The notes beneath the pieces were generated by a model that did no database searches, had not been told where the DNA came from, and saw nothing but the letters and a program-made list of their open reading frames with translations. Position numbers and translations under genes: made by a program. Of a DNA stretch of 64,000 nucleotides, positions 24,966-34,782 are shown one piece after another. Position 1 is the stretch's first letter; each line of letters opens with the position of its first letter. The DNA comes from Sphingomonas sp. (lineage in GTDB: Bacteria; Pseudomonadota; Alphaproteobacteria; Sphingomonadales; Sphingomonadaceae), in the NCBI RefSeq assembly GCF_019749955.1, contig NZ_JAIEPC010000025.1, forward strand, positions 1-64,000, in the 5' to 3' direction.

Positions 24966-25219
24966 GAGTAATCCTCCCGCAGGTCGACTTTGGCGTCGAC
25001 CCATTGCGATCCCGACGCGGGTCGCTTCTTGTTTACCTCTCGCCTTTTAGCCCTTGTTGCGCGCGCCGCAACGGGGCGGCGCAGGAAAATTGTCATAATT
25101 GGGTCGCAGTCGATTCGGCCTGGTCGCGCGCCTTGACGACCAGACGATGGACCGTGATGACAGGCATGCGGCAGCCAGCATCCGATTGGTCACCGTGGAC
25201 GCATCAAGGAGCAATCTGC

Positions 25220-25600
25220 ATGTTTTCGCATATCATGGTCGGCGCGAACGATCTCGAAAAGTCGCGCACCTTTTACGACGCACTGCTCGCCACGCTCGGC
25301 GCCAAGCCGGGCTTCAGCAATGGCAACCGCTATTTCTGGCGGCAAGGCGGCGGCACCTTCTCGATCAGCATTCCGATCGACGGCAATGAGGCGTGCCACG
25401 GCAATGGCGCGACGGTGGGCTTTGCCGCCGAAAGCCCCGAACAGGCTGATGCGTGGCACGCGGCCGGGCTCGCAGCAGGCGGCAGCACCTGCGAAGATCC
25501 GCCCGGCTGGCGCGAAGGTGCGATGGGCAAGCTGTACCTTGCCTATCTGCGTGATCCCGACGGCAACAAGCTGTGCGCGCTGCACCGCCCGGCGGCATAG
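25220..25600 (+). CDS. VOC family (glyoxalase/bleomycin-resistance fold) protein
   Basis: 126 aa from ATG 25220 with AAGGAG upstream; the longer open frame is excluded because the VOC fold starts at MFSHIMVGANDLEKSRTFYDALL. The first betaalphabeta module has His4 as a possible metal ligand, the second contains AYLRDPDGNKLCALHRP with the C-terminal His-rich end. This is the group of small lactoylglutathione-lyase-like dioxygenase-fold proteins with unassigned substrates. It is convergent with the second receptor gene and shares a two-way terminator. Confidence 0.9.
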   Translation: MFSHIMVGANDLEKSRTFYDALLATLGAKPGFSNGNRYFWRQGGGTFSISIPIDGNEACHGNGATVGFAAESPEQADAWHAAGLAAGGSTCEDPPGWREGAMGKLYLAYLRDPDGNKLCALHRPAA

Positions 25601-25629
25601 GCCCCGGCATCTCATTAGCCGCACAAGAA

Positions 25630-25659
25630 AAAGGCCCCCGGTTCGCACCGGGGGCCTTT
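25630..25659. terminator. bidirectional rho-independent terminator
   Basis: Arms AAAGGCCCCCGGT (25630-25642) and ACCGGGGGCCTTT (25647-25659) are perfect inverted copies of 13 bp with a 4-nt loop TCGC. The A-run and T-run at the two ends make it work in both directions, serving the VOC gene on the forward strand and the second TonB-dependent receptor on the reverse strand. Confidence 0.92.
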
Positions 25660-25679
25660 CGCATTTGGGTAGGTAGCGA

Positions 25680-28304
25680 TCAGAACTTGAAGCGCACCGT
25701 GCCGCCATAAGTGCGCGGCTGGCTCGGATAGCCCGACAGGCTGCCCGCCTGCGCCACCGACGGGAAAATCGTCGAGATAAACTGCTTGTCGAACAGGTTA
25801 CGACCCCAGAGCGACAGTTCCAGCCCGTTCTTGAACTGCAACGACACCGATGAGTTGAGCGACGTGATCTGGCGGCGGAACTGCGGCGCCCCTTCAGCGA
25901 TCTGGGTGTTGCTCGACCATTGATAGTCGCTGCGCAGGAACAGCTTCACATCCTGCGCGATGTCGCGCTTGTAGGTGAAGCCCGTCGACAGCGAGATTTC
26001 GGGGATGCCCGCTGGCGTCAGACCGGTCAGGTTCGCCGGGCTGGTGGTGAACCCGGCATTGATTGCCGCGCCATTGACGAACGAGTCGTAACGCGGCTTC
26101 AGATAGGTGATGTCGAAGTTGAGTGTCAGCGCGCGCACCGGCGAGTAGTTGCCGTCGAATTCGATACCGAAGGTCGACTGCTTGCCGGCGTTGGTGAGGA
26201 CGAAGCCGGTCCCGGTGAAGATGTTCCCTTGGAAGTTGTTAATCTCCTGCTGGAACACCGCAAGGTTGAACGCGCCCTTGGGGAACTGGCCCTTGATGCC
26301 GCCTTCGATCACGCGCGCCGTTTCAGGCGCTGCGAAGCGCGACCCGGTGGTAAGGTTTGGCAGCGCCAGCCCGGCCGAGCGAATGCGCGAGGCGCCAGGT
26401 GCCGGCGTTGCAGCCGATGAACCGGGGGTGAAATCGGCCGCAGTCGGGCGCGAATCCGGCCCCAGGTTGATCGACGACGCTTTGAAGCCCGTGCCATAGG
26501 TAAAATAGAAGCTGAAGTTGTTGGTCGCCTTCCAAGCCAGCCGCAGCGAATAGGCAACATTGTCATCGGCCGTCCGACCCGGCTCGACCGCGTTTGGCAC
26601 GTTGAGGAACGGCGGCAAGAACTGGAGCGCCTGGAGGCCGAGCAGCGGGTTGACCGCCGCATTGGTCGCGTTGGTTGCGCCAAACGCATTGGCGCCCGCC
26701 TGGACCTGCGCGAAGGCTGCCGGGTTGGCTTGCGCGAAGGCACCGATCTGGGCTGCCGAAGCCAGCCTGCCTGCGGGGAGGCCAATCAAGCCGCCGACGG
26801 TGGTTGCCAATGCCTGCTGCGACAATACGTTCCGACCGATCGCGACGAAATCGAGCGCCGAGAAGCTGTCGGTGCTGAAGCTCGCCGACGAGAAGCGCTT
26901 CTTGTCATTGGTATAGTTGACGCCGCCGGTGAAGATCAGGCGATTGGTGATCTTGAAATCGGCGCTGCCGAAGAATGAATAGGCGTTGTTGCGATAGACC
27001 CAGTTTTCAAACCGGCCCTGGCCACGCTGGCTGAAGGTGTTGGCGGGCACGCCAATCAGGCCCTCAACCGTGCTGATGCCATTGCCGCTGAGGGCCTGCG
27101 CATAGTTGCGGAAATCGCGACCGAAGGTCAGATCGGCTTTAACGTCGATGCTTTCGTTGAAATAATAGCCGCCAACGAGGAATTCGAACCGACCACCGAA
27201 ATTCGATGCGAGCCGGACTTCGTGGGTCAGCGTGCGAATGTTGGTCCGGTTATTGTTGGTACCGATCAGGTCGGCACTGGTGAAATCCGAATCCTGGTTG
27301 GTCAGGCTGTCGACGCCGCGTGCCGAAGAGATCGACGTCAGCGTAAACTTGCCAAAATCCTTGTCGCCCTGCAGCGAGATACCGTAATTGTCGATCCGGT
27401 TGGTCGACCTGAAGTTATTGAAAACCGTATATGAGAACGGATTACCGGTCACGACATTGCCGCCAATCGCGCGGATGGCGCCGACCGTCGGGCCAGCAAC
27501 CAGATTGACGACCGCGCAGCAATTTTCGTCGATGCTGTCGAAGTCGGCGATCAAGCGGAATTTCAGGTCGGCGCTCGGCTGGAACAGCAACTGCCCGCGG
27601 AAACCATAGCGATTGCGATCGTTGAAGTCGGTGTTGAGCGCGAGATCGCGAATATAGCCGTCGCGGCGGTTGTAATTGCCGCCAATCGAGAAGGCGACGG
27701 TATCAGTGATCGGGCCGGTAATGTCGCCCTTCAGGATGAAGGCGTTGAAGTCGCCATAGGTCGCTTCGATGTTGCCGCCAAACTTGAACGCGGGCTCTGC
27801 CGTCACGATCGAGATGATACCGGCCGATGCGTTCTTGCCGAACAGCGTCGACTGCGGCCCGCGCAGCACTTCGACGCGCTTCACATTGGGCAAGTCGGCG
27901 ATCTGTGCGGCCGAGCGCGAGCGATAAACGCCGTCGATGAACACGCCGACCGAAGGCTCGATACCCGCGTTGTTCGCGCCGTTGCCGAAGCCGCGGATGA
28001 TGAAGTTGGTATTGGCCGAGCTCTGGAGCTGCGAGACGCGGAGCGACGGGACCACGGTCTGCAGATCGATCAGGTCGCGAATCTGCGCTTCCTGGATCGT
28101 CGCGCCGGTGGTGACCGACACCGAAATCGGCGTGTCGAGCAGCGTCGTCTCGCGCTTGGTGGCGGTCACGACGACATCGTCGGCCGGCGATGGCTCTTCC
28201 TCTGCGACGGGTGCAGGCGCCGGCGCGGGTGCCGTCTGGGCCATGGCGGGCGTCGCGGCGAGCATCGCAATCGCGGTTGCAGCCAATAGGTCAATCTTGG
28301 TCAT
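25680..28304 (-). CDS. TonB-dependent receptor
   Basis: 874 aa from ATG 28304 with AGGAGGGGAT upstream. Signal peptide MTKIDLLAATAIAMLAATPAMAQ, then an Ala/Pro linker, then the plug: DDVVVTATKRETTLLDTPISVSVTTGATI, NFIIRGFGNG, VEVLRGPQSTLFGKNASAGIISIVTAEP. The barrel ends RTYGGTVRFKF with a terminal Phe. It is larger than the first receptor and carries an extra loop of low-complexity Ala/Asn/Gln residues around 500-560 (AFAQANPAAFAQVQAGANAFG). Substrate unknown. It is divergent from folE. Confidence 0.94.
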   Translation of the reverse strand: MTKIDLLAATAIAMLAATPAMAQTAPAPAPAPVAEEEPSPADDVVVTATKRETTLLDTPISVSVTTGATIQEAQIRDLIDLQTVVPSLRVSQLQSSANTNFIIRGFGNGANNAGIEPSVGVFIDGVYRSRSAAQIADLPNVKRVEVLRGPQSTLFGKNASAGIISIVTAEPAFKFGGNIEATYGDFNAFILKGDITGPITDTVAFSIGGNYNRRDGYIRDLALNTDFNDRNRYGFRGQLLFQPSADLKFRLIADFDSIDENCCAVVNLVAGPTVGAIRAIGGNVVTGNPFSYTVFNNFRSTNRIDNYGISLQGDKDFGKFTLTSISSARGVDSLTNQDSDFTSADLIGTNNNRTNIRTLTHEVRLASNFGGRFEFLVGGYYFNESIDVKADLTFGRDFRNYAQALSGNGISTVEGLIGVPANTFSQRGQGRFENWVYRNNAYSFFGSADFKITNRLIFTGGVNYTNDKKRFSSASFSTDSFSALDFVAIGRNVLSQQALATTVGGLIGLPAGRLASAAQIGAFAQANPAAFAQVQAGANAFGATNATNAAVNPLLGLQALQFLPPFLNVPNAVEPGRTADDNVAYSLRLAWKATNNFSFYFTYGTGFKASSINLGPDSRPTAADFTPGSSAATPAPGASRIRSAGLALPNLTTGSRFAAPETARVIEGGIKGQFPKGAFNLAVFQQEINNFQGNIFTGTGFVLTNAGKQSTFGIEFDGNYSPVRALTLNFDITYLKPRYDSFVNGAAINAGFTTSPANLTGLTPAGIPEISLSTGFTYKRDIAQDVKLFLRSDYQWSSNTQIAEGAPQFRRQITSLNSSVSLQFKNGLELSLWGRNLFDKQFISTIFPSVAQAGSLSGYPSQPRTYGGTVRFKF

Positions 28305-28535
28305 TATTATCCCCTCCTGATGCCCCGACCGCTATGTGCCGGATGCGCGATGGCATTTGTGCCGTATTGCGTTGAATCTACCCCCGGAGGATTCACCGCG
28401 TCAACGGGAGATGCGCCAAATTCTGCGGGCTTGCGTGAATGTTGCTCAAATGAGACAGTTTCTTTTGACAACGGAATTACACCAGAATGACGGTTGACGT
28501 AGCGTCTGACCTGAATCGCGGTTTGAGGAGGGCAG

Positions 28536-29168
28536 ATGAACGGGCATTTCGACCATGACGATACTGGCGATCTGGTGGCGTCGCCGACCAAGATTCCCGT
28601 GCCCGACGATATCGCTGACGCCATTCGCACGCTGATTCGCTGGACCGGCGACGATCCGGCGCGCGAAGGGTTGATCGACACGCCGCAGCGCGTGGCGCGG
28701 GCGTGGAAAGAATATTGCCAAGGCTATCAAGACGATCCCGCCCAGCATCTGGCGCGTGTGTTCGAAGAGGTCGGCGGCTATGACGAAATCGTGCTGCTGA
28801 AGGACATTCCGTTCCAGTCGCACTGCGAACATCACATGGCGCCGATCATCGGCAAGGCGCACATCGCTTATCTGCCGTCGAACTGGGTGGTCGGCATCTC
28901 AAAGCTCGCGCGCGTGCTCCACGCTTATGCCCGGCGCCTGCAAATCCAGGAGCGGCTGACCGCCGAAGTCGCCAATTGCATCTGGGATAACCTGAAGCCG
29001 CAAGGCGTCGCGGTGGTGATCGAGGCGAGCCACGCGTGCATGACCGCGCGGGGTGTCCGCACGCCCGGCGTCAGCATGGTCACCAGCCGGATGATGGGCA
29101 TTTTCCGCGATGACGAACGCAGCCGCAAGGAAGTGCTGGCGCTGATGGGGGTCGGCAAAGTCGCGTGA
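28536..29168 (+). CDS. folE: GTP cyclohydrolase I
   Basis: 210 aa from ATG 28536 after TTTGAGGAGGGCAG. It opens GTP to 7,8-dihydroneopterin triphosphate, the first step of folate and pterin synthesis. The core has DTPQRVARAW, the zinc ligand Cys and His in FQSHCEHHMAPIIGKAHIAYLP, KLARVLHAYARRLQIQERL, VVIEASHACMTARGVRTPG (second zinc Cys) and SRMMGIFRDDERSRKE. Length and order match FolE of the standard zinc type. folM starts with a GTG overlapping its stop, and folB follows. Confidence 0.97.
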   Translation: MNGHFDHDDTGDLVASPTKIPVPDDIADAIRTLIRWTGDDPAREGLIDTPQRVARAWKEYCQGYQDDPAQHLARVFEEVGGYDEIVLLKDIPFQSHCEHHMAPIIGKAHIAYLPSNWVVGISKLARVLHAYARRLQIQERLTAEVANCIWDNLKPQGVAVVIEASHACMTARGVRTPGVSMVTSRMMGIFRDDERSRKEVLALMGVGKVA

Positions 29169-29920
29169 CCAAGCCTGTTGCAATCGTAACAGGCGGTGCG
29201 CGGCGAATCGGCGCGGGTATCGCGGCGCGTCTCGTCGCGGGCGGTTGGCGGGTCGTGGTGCATCATCACCGCTCCGCCGCCGATGCAGCGGCGCTGGTGG
29301 CGCGGCTCGGCGCGGAGGCGGTTGCGCTCGATCAGGACCTAGCCGAGCCCGATGCCGCTGGTGCGCTGCTGCTGGCGGCGCGCTCGGCCTTTGCCGCGCC
29401 CGTTTCCGCGATCGTCAACAATGCCTCGCTGTTCGCGCATGATTATCCGCCCGATGTCGAGGCCGCCGCGATCGACCGCAACCATGCGGTCAATCTGCGT
29501 GCGCCGGTGTTGCTCGCCGAAGCGCTCGCGCGGCAGGACGATCTCGCGCGCGGCGCGGTGGTGAATATTCTCGACCAGAAAATCGCTAATCTGAATCCCG
29601 ATTTTTTTGCCTATAGCTGCGCGAAGATCGCGCTTGCGGGCGCGACGGTGATGCTGGCGCAGGCGCTGGGGCCTCGGATCGCGGTCAATGCCGTCGCTCC
29701 CGGCCTGACCTTGCCGAGCGCCGACCAGACGGACGATGAGTATCGCACCGTTGCTGCGATCAACCTGCTCCGGCGCCCAGTCCCAGCCGAAGCTGTCGCT
29801 GATGCGGTCGCGTTCCTGCTCGGTGCGCGCGGGGTGCATGGCCAGACGCTCTATGTCGACAATGGCCAGCGTTTCCTGCCAAGGGCGCGCGACGTGATGT
29901 TTGCGACGCGGGGACATTGA
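29165..29920 (+). CDS. SDR-family oxidoreductase, FolM/pteridine reductase-like
   Basis: 251 aa from a GTG overlapping the folE stop. The nucleotide-binding glycine motif is TGGARRIGAGIA with a downstream basic HHHRS segment typical of NADPH-preferring pteridine reductases, then NNAS, and the catalytic YSCAK (Y-x3-K). The end GQTLYVDNGQRF matches dihydromonapterin/pteridine reductase (FolM, PTR1). Given its place between folE and folB, reduction of a dihydropterin to the tetrahydro form is likely. The exact substrate is not proven. Confidence 0.87.
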   Translation: MTKPVAIVTGGARRIGAGIAARLVAGGWRVVVHHHRSAADAAALVARLGAEAVALDQDLAEPDAAGALLLAARSAFAAPVSAIVNNASLFAHDYPPDVEAAAIDRNHAVNLRAPVLLAEALARQDDLARGAVVNILDQKIANLNPDFFAYSCAKIALAGATVMLAQALGPRIAVNAVAPGLTLPSADQTDDEYRTVAAINLLRRPVPAEAVADAVAFLLGARGVHGQTLYVDNGQRFLPRARDVMFATRGH

Positions 29921-30288
29921 TGGCCGAGTTTACGACTTTTCTCGATGGGCTGGACGTGCCGATGCGGATCGGCATCCACCCCGAGGAGCGCGCCGGACCA
30001 CAGCGGGTGACGCTGAGCGTCTGGCTGCACTGCGACTATGGCACGGCGCCGATGACCGACACGATCGGCGCGGTCGTCGATTATGATTTCCTGCGCCGCG
30101 AGATTTTGTCGCTCGCCGCGAGCCGCCATTTCGACTTGCAGGAAACCTTGGTCGAGGCCGTCGCCGCGATCGCGCTGGCCGACCCGCGCGTGCGGCGCGT
30201 GCGCGTGCGATCGGTCAAGCCCGACATCTATCCCGACGCCGCGATCGGCTGCGAGATCGAACGCATCAACCCGCAGCCGATTGCCTGA
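29920..30288 (+). CDS. folB: dihydroneopterin aldolase-type protein (FolB/FolX)
   Basis: 122 aa from ATG 29920 in a TGATG overlap with folM. The tunnelling fold T-fold pattern is seen: MRIGIHPEERAGPQRVTLSVWLHCDY, VVDYDFLRREILSLAASRHFDLQETLVEAVAAIAL, VRVRSVKPDIYPDAAIGCEIER. The glutamate in LVEAV is the family's substrate anchor, and the lysine in SVKPD is the expected catalytic Lys. It releases 6-hydroxymethyl-dihydropterin or epimerises dihydroneopterin triphosphate; FolB versus FolX is not separable here. Confidence 0.88.
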   Translation: MAEFTTFLDGLDVPMRIGIHPEERAGPQRVTLSVWLHCDYGTAPMTDTIGAVVDYDFLRREILSLAASRHFDLQETLVEAVAAIALADPRVRRVRVRSVKPDIYPDAAIGCEIERINPQPIA

Positions 30289-30458
30289 AGTCCAAGATAC
30301 TTCCCCTGCATCCGCTTCCCCGCCGCCGCCCAGGCCCCAGCAGCGACGAGCCGGACGCGACCCCGCGACCAGCAATGCGTATGCTCGCAGTTTTTTAGCG
30401 CTTTTTGGTTAGTGCTGACATCGGCGACACTGTTTTTCTGCGCTGCCGAGTTGGGAAA

Positions 30459-31751
30459 ATGACTGCCATGACTGAACAAAATCGGGTTCCTGCATCTTTA
30501 AACGGCTCAATCGATGCGGCAAAGGACCAGATCGACGATCCAGATATGCTAGCATTCGTTGGACGGCGCACGCCGCTCGAGCGCCATGCCATTGCGAGGC
30601 TTCTCGATATCGATGGCGCAGCGCTGGCCGTTTTGAAATGGATTGCCGAACAGGCGGATTGCGATCCCGCCACAAGGGCGATGATCTTCTGGCGTTTGCG
30701 CGGCGTGCCTCCGCGAGACGATCAGGGGCTTGATTTCGTCGATGCCCGAAATGACGTGCTTCGGTCGATCAAGGCGAAGGCATTTGACGATGCAGCGTCG
30801 ACCGCGCGCATCGCTTGGAACGGTCTGGAGGCCTGGACCCAGTTCCCGCTCATTAACGCGGCACCTTTTGCGGGCATCGAAGACGATCCCGATGCCTGCA
30901 GGCGATTTTGCGGCCCGTTTGGCGAAGAAAGAGCTGAACCGGCCTGCTTCGCTTTCCTGGATGAAGACTATAGCAGCGACGACATGTTCGATGCGCTTTG
31001 GCGGGTTCATTATCATGAAGCGGCGGTGGTGGATTGGCTTCGGGGCAAGTCAGCCGACATATGGTTGGCTGCAGTCGGCGATCTGCTTGGCAGCCATCCC
31101 GATGCCGTTTTTGAGTGGATGGTTGTGCAGCCCGATTGCCCGGATGCCGTCGCGGCGCGAATCTTCTGGGAATATGAAACACCGTCGCTTCGGTCTTCGA
31201 TCCTGAAACGGTGGCGCTCCAGCGGCTTCGTCAAGTCGGGACTCGATTTTCGGCGATATGTCGGTGATGGGGATGGTGCGCTGGCCGATGACCTGCCCGC
31301 TGACCTCACATCCCCGCAACCCGGTCGGGCGCCGCTGGATGGGAATTTGTCCGAGGACTTCATCTGGTGGGTCGCATCGGTCAGTATCGGCGGGCTGGTC
31401 GAACGGCCCCGACAAAAGGCTGAAGCAGACTGGCAAGCAACGCTGTCGACAAGAAGGGATTCAGATGAGCCAATGCCTCCGCCCACGCGCGCGGAAGTTG
31501 ACAGCAACTATCGATGGCTCAATCTGATCACGGCTTTAGCGTTCGGCGTGACAATCGCACTCTGGAGGACAGGGTTTACAAAGCCAGCCACGATCGCGTT
31601 CATCGCGTTTCTCATCATTATCCCGCTTTACATGGGGGCCGTGACAACCGGGGGTTTCTGGCGAACGGTGAAATGGCTCGCTACCGTCGCGGTCGCATCG
31701 ATCGCGCTCGCCTTTCTATTTCGCTTCATCGACACAGGTGCCTTGATATAG
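30459..31751 (+). CDS. hypothetical protein with DUF4274-like segments and two C-terminal membrane helices
   Basis: 430 aa from ATG 30459 (ATG 30468 is equally possible). Two similar segments, EQADCDPATRAMIFWRLRG and VQPDCPDAVAARIFWEYE, lie near 50-70 and 230-250 of the protein and recall the short DUF4274 motif of a Cys-Asp step followed by an IFW helix. The C-terminus has two or three transmembrane helices (LITALAFGVTIALW, ATIAFIAFLIIIPLYMG, WLATVAVASIALAFLF). GC is below that of neighbours. There is no partner gene. It is convergent with miaA. Function unknown. Confidence 0.6.
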   Translation: MTAMTEQNRVPASLNGSIDAAKDQIDDPDMLAFVGRRTPLERHAIARLLDIDGAALAVLKWIAEQADCDPATRAMIFWRLRGVPPRDDQGLDFVDARNDVLRSIKAKAFDDAASTARIAWNGLEAWTQFPLINAAPFAGIEDDPDACRRFCGPFGEERAEPACFAFLDEDYSSDDMFDALWRVHYHEAAVVDWLRGKSADIWLAAVGDLLGSHPDAVFEWMVVQPDCPDAVAARIFWEYETPSLRSSILKRWRSSGFVKSGLDFRRYVGDGDGALADDLPADLTSPQPGRAPLDGNLSEDFIWWVASVSIGGLVERPRQKAEADWQATLSTRRDSDEPMPPPTRAEVDSNYRWLNLITALAFGVTIALWRTGFTKPATIAFIAFLIIIPLYMGAVTTGGFWRTVKWLATVAVASIALAFLFRFIDTGALI

Positions 31752-31766
31752 CATTGCGGCGACAAT

Positions 31767-32711
31767 TTACTGCGTACACCCGACGTCGTCTGCTTCGATC
31801 TCCAACAGCGCCAGCAGCGCGCCTACATTGCCGACGCCCCGTCGCGGCCAATCCTCGGGCGGCTGGTTGCGGAACCAGGTATATTGCCGCTTGGCATATT
31901 GGCGGGTTGCGAGCCGGGCGCGGTCGAGCGCTTCGTCGCGGCTCCACACGCCCGCCAGCCAGCCGCCGATCTCGCGCACGCCGATGGCGCGGCGCACAGG
32001 GGCGGAGTCAGCTACATCGCAGCGATCGAGCAGCGCGCGGACGTCGGCCTCGGCGCCGCCGTCGAACATCGCTTCCAGCCGCGCATCGCACCGGGCCATC
32101 AGCCAGTCGCGCTCGGGCAGCAGGATTAGCGGCGCGAGCGTGACCTTGTCGGCGATGCCACCGGCCCGCTCAGCCTGCCATACCGCCAGCGTCCGCCCCG
32201 TCGAGCGCACCACTTCGAGCGCGCGGGCCACCCGCGTCGTGTCGGCAGCGTTCAGCCGCGCGGCGGCGTCGGGGTCGAGCACGGCGAGGTGGGCATGCGC
32301 AGCAGCGACGGGCAGCGCGCGCACCTCCGCACGGATTTGCGGGTCGATGTCGGGTACCGGCGCAATCCCATCGAGCAGCGTGCGCAGATAAAGCCCCGTG
32401 CCGCCGACGAGGATCGGCAGCTTGGCTTCGGCTATCGCCGCATCAATCGCGATTTTGGCATCCGTTGCCCATGCAGCCGCAGAATAATCCTGTGCTGCAT
32501 CGACATGGCCGAACAACCGGTGCGGCACACGGGCTTCATCTTCAGGCGTCGGTCGCGCCGACAGCACCCGAAGATCGGCATAAACTTGCGCGGAATCGGC
32601 GTTGATCACAACGCCGTTCGCGCGTTCGGCAAGATCGATTGCCAGCGCGGACTTGCCGCTCGCGGTCGGCCCTGCAATGAGCGCGAGCTTGGGGCGGGAA
32701 GGACCATCCAT
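31767..32711 (-). CDS. miaA: tRNA dimethylallyltransferase
   Basis: About 314 aa from ATG 32711, or 316 aa from ATG 32717. It adds a dimethylallyl group to A37 of tRNAs reading UNN codons. The P-loop [19 protein letters not shown], the DMAPP/substrate motif [19 protein letters not shown], and [18 protein letters not shown] are visible, and the tRNA-recognition end is [14 protein letters not shown]. The gene is head-to-head with serB and their start codons overlap, so its promoter must lie within serB. Confidence 0.95.
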   Translation of the reverse strand: MDGPSRPKLALIAGPTASGKSALAIDLAERANGVVINADSAQVYADLRVLSARPTPEDEARVPHRLFGHVDAAQDYSAAAWATDAKIAIDAAIAEAKLPILVGGTGLYLRTLLDGIAPVPDIDPQIRAEVRALPVAAAHAHLAVLDPDAAARLNAADTTRVARALEVVRSTGRTLAVWQAERAGGIADKVTLAPLILLPERDWLMARCDARLEAMFDGGAEADVRALLDRCDVADSAPVRRAIGVREIGGWLAGVWSRDEALDRARLATRQYAKRQYTWFRNQPPEDWPRRGVGNVGALLALLEIEADDVGCTQ

Positions 32712-33585
32712 GTTCATCGCAACACTGATAGCAGCCGGGACGATCGATCAAGGCCAGATTTCAGAAGGCGTCGACCGGCTGGCGGCGGCCGGGTGTGCGC
32801 CATCGGGCTGGGGCTGGATCGATGCGGGGCGCGCCGCCGACATCTTCATCGGTGTGTCAACCGGCGCGCGGGCCGCGCTCGAAGGCGCTTTCACCGGCGT
32901 CGACATCGTCGTTCAGTCGATCATCACCCGCAGCAAGTGCCTGCTCATCGCTGATATGGATTCGACGATGATCACCGTCGAATGCATCGACGAGCTTGCC
33001 GACTTTGCCGGGATCAAGCCGCAGATCGCGGCGATCACCGAAGCGGCGATGCGCGGAGACCTTGATTTTGAGGGTGCGCTCGATGCGCGGGTGGCGCTGC
33101 TCGCCGGGCTCGACGAGGGCGTGATTGATCGCTGCCTCGCCGAACGGGTCAGGTTGATGCCGGGTGCGCGCACGCTCATCCAGACGATGAAGGCTCGCGG
33201 TGCGGCGGCGGTGCTGGTGTCGGGCGGTTTCACGCGCTTTGCCGATCCGGTTGCGGCGATGATCGGCTTCGACCGTGCGGTCGCAAACCGGCTCGGTATC
33301 GTCGGCGGCAAGCTCGATGGCACCGTCGCGCGGCCGATCGTCGGCGCGCAGACCAAGCTCGACATGTTGCTTGAGACAGCAAAAGCAAAGTCGATTCCGA
33401 TCGAATCAACGCTGGCGGTCGGCGATGGCGCCAATGATCTGCTGATGATCGGCGCAGCGGGGCTCGGCATCGCCTATCACGCCAAGCCCGTGGTCGCCGC
33501 CGCTGCCGATGCGCGGGTTGACCACAACGATCTCACCGCGCTGCTTTACGCACAGGGCATCCCAACGCGCGAGTGGGTTCGCTAG
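32710..33585 (+). CDS. serB: phosphoserine phosphatase
   Basis: 291 aa from ATG 32710, preceded by GGGAAGGACC; the open frame upstream is antisense of miaA. The HAD-type catalytic motif [32 protein letters not shown] (motif II) and [25 protein letters not shown] (motif III) match SerB, which makes L-serine from phosphoserine. An N-terminal ACT-like region of about 85 residues precedes it. A palindromic repeat follows the gene. Start-codon overlap with miaA is noted separately. Confidence 0.95.
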   Translation: MFIATLIAAGTIDQGQISEGVDRLAAAGCAPSGWGWIDAGRAADIFIGVSTGARAALEGAFTGVDIVVQSIITRSKCLLIADMDSTMITVECIDELADFAGIKPQIAAITEAAMRGDLDFEGALDARVALLAGLDEGVIDRCLAERVRLMPGARTLIQTMKARGAAAVLVSGGFTRFADPVAAMIGFDRAVANRLGIVGGKLDGTVARPIVGAQTKLDMLLETAKAKSIPIESTLAVGDGANDLLMIGAAGLGIAYHAKPVVAAAADARVDHNDLTALLYAQGIPTREWVR

Positions 33586-33622
33586 CGTCTCGACAGCCAG
33601 GTTCACCCAGTCCCCGTTTGCC

Positions 33623-33695
33623 CTGAGCTTGTCGAAGGGCTGCTCTTCTTCTGCGATGCCGTCCAAGAAGAAGGACGGTGCTTCGACAAGCTCAG
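33623..33695. repeat. dispersed palindromic repeat
   Basis: Perfect 15-bp arms CTGAGCTTGTCGAAG (33623-33637) and CTTCGACAAGCTCAG (33681-33695). Inside lies a second small hairpin, CCGTCC (33659-33664) and GGACGG (33673-33678). The TGAGCTTGTCGAAG core is common between genes in sphingomonad genomes. It sits between serB and the convergent Sel1-SPOR gene and may end both transcripts. Confidence 0.8.
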
Positions 33696-33738
33696 CACGA
33701 ACGGATGGGGGTATTGGCCCCGTGTTTTCGGTGTCGTG

Positions 33739-34782
33739 TTAAGGCGCGACCGGGACGCAGGCGGTTCCCGGCACTGACGTTTTTACCGCTGCGCAGACCC
33801 GCGCAGCATCGGCGCTCGACGCGAACGGTCCCGCCTGAAGCCGAGTCAGATCGCCGCTGCGTGCGAACACTGGCGATGCCCCGGAAAGCGCGCTGACCCG
33901 ACCGCGCAGCGTCGCCCAGAGATTGCGGGCATTGCCGTCATCGCGAAACGCGCCGAGCTGGACGCGCCAGCCCTTGCCCGGTGCCGGCTTGGCGACGGGC
34001 GACGTCGACGGAACGCGCGGTGGCGGCGCGACCGCTGGGGGAGGGGTCGGCACGGCGACCGGCTGCGGCGGCTTGCTGGCGACGCGCGGCGGTTTGGCTG
34101 GGCCGGGCTTGGGCCGTCCGAGCAGTGCGGGATCGTCGCCGACCTGCGACGGCGGTAGTTCAGCGCCGCGAATCCCCCGGTCGCTGCCGGCAAGCTCAAG
34201 CGGCGTCGTGGTACCGGGCGCCTGCGTTTCATATTGCCGCGCGAGTGCAATGCCCTTTTGGCGCATATCGGTGTCGATATACTGGTCCAACTGCGCTTGC
34301 GTCTCGGCGGCTTTCGGAATGCCGGCCGCCGCCGCCCGCGTGATCAGCGCATAGGCGCGTACCCAGTCGCGCGGCACGCTATCGCCGTTGAACAGCATCG
34401 TGCCGAGCACGAGCTGCGCGCGGGGTTCACCGCGCGTCGCCGCCTTGTCGAGCCACGGTGCGGCTTCGTCATGCTTGCCGTTCTGGAATAGCGCGAGGCC
34501 GTAGTTGACTTCGGCCTGCGGGTGCTTCTGGGCGGCGGCCTTGCCAAACCATTGCTCGGCGAGACCCGGATCGAGCGGGACACCGCGCCCGAGCTTATAG
34601 GCCTGCCCCAGGTTGAACTGTGCGTCGGCATCGCCCGCAATGGCGAGCGGGCGCCATTCGTCGACCGCTTTGCGATAATCGCCGCGCTGCCAGGCTTCGA
34701 CGCCTGCGCGCACATCCGCCAGCGCCGGTGTTGCGGTTGCCGCCAGCGCCACCAGCACCGGCATCATCCAAGCTGCCTTCAT
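33739..34782 (-). CDS. Sel1-repeat protein with C-terminal SPOR domain
   Basis: 347 aa from ATG 34782. Signal peptide MKAAWMMPVLVALAATATPALA. Residues about 25-170 hold Sel1/TPR-like repeats (DADAQFNLGQAYKLGRGV, HPQAEVNYGLALFQNG, EPRAQLVLGTMLFNG). A long Pro/Ala/Lys-rich linker follows, and the end is a SPOR domain (GWRVQLGAFRDDGNARNLWATL ... RLQAGPFASSADAARVCAAV), which binds denuded peptidoglycan glycans. It is therefore periplasmic and probably acts at the septum. It is divergent from the ParA operon, and a TPR-SPOR protein ends that operon. Confidence 0.85.
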   Translation of the reverse strand: MKAAWMMPVLVALAATATPALADVRAGVEAWQRGDYRKAVDEWRPLAIAGDADAQFNLGQAYKLGRGVPLDPGLAEQWFGKAAAQKHPQAEVNYGLALFQNGKHDEAAPWLDKAATRGEPRAQLVLGTMLFNGDSVPRDWVRAYALITRAAAAGIPKAAETQAQLDQYIDTDMRQKGIALARQYETQAPGTTTPLELAGSDRGIRGAELPPSQVGDDPALLGRPKPGPAKPPRVASKPPQPVAVPTPPPAVAPPPRVPSTSPVAKPAPGKGWRVQLGAFRDDGNARNLWATLRGRVSALSGASPVFARSGDLTRLQAGPFASSADAARVCAAVKTSVPGTACVPVAP

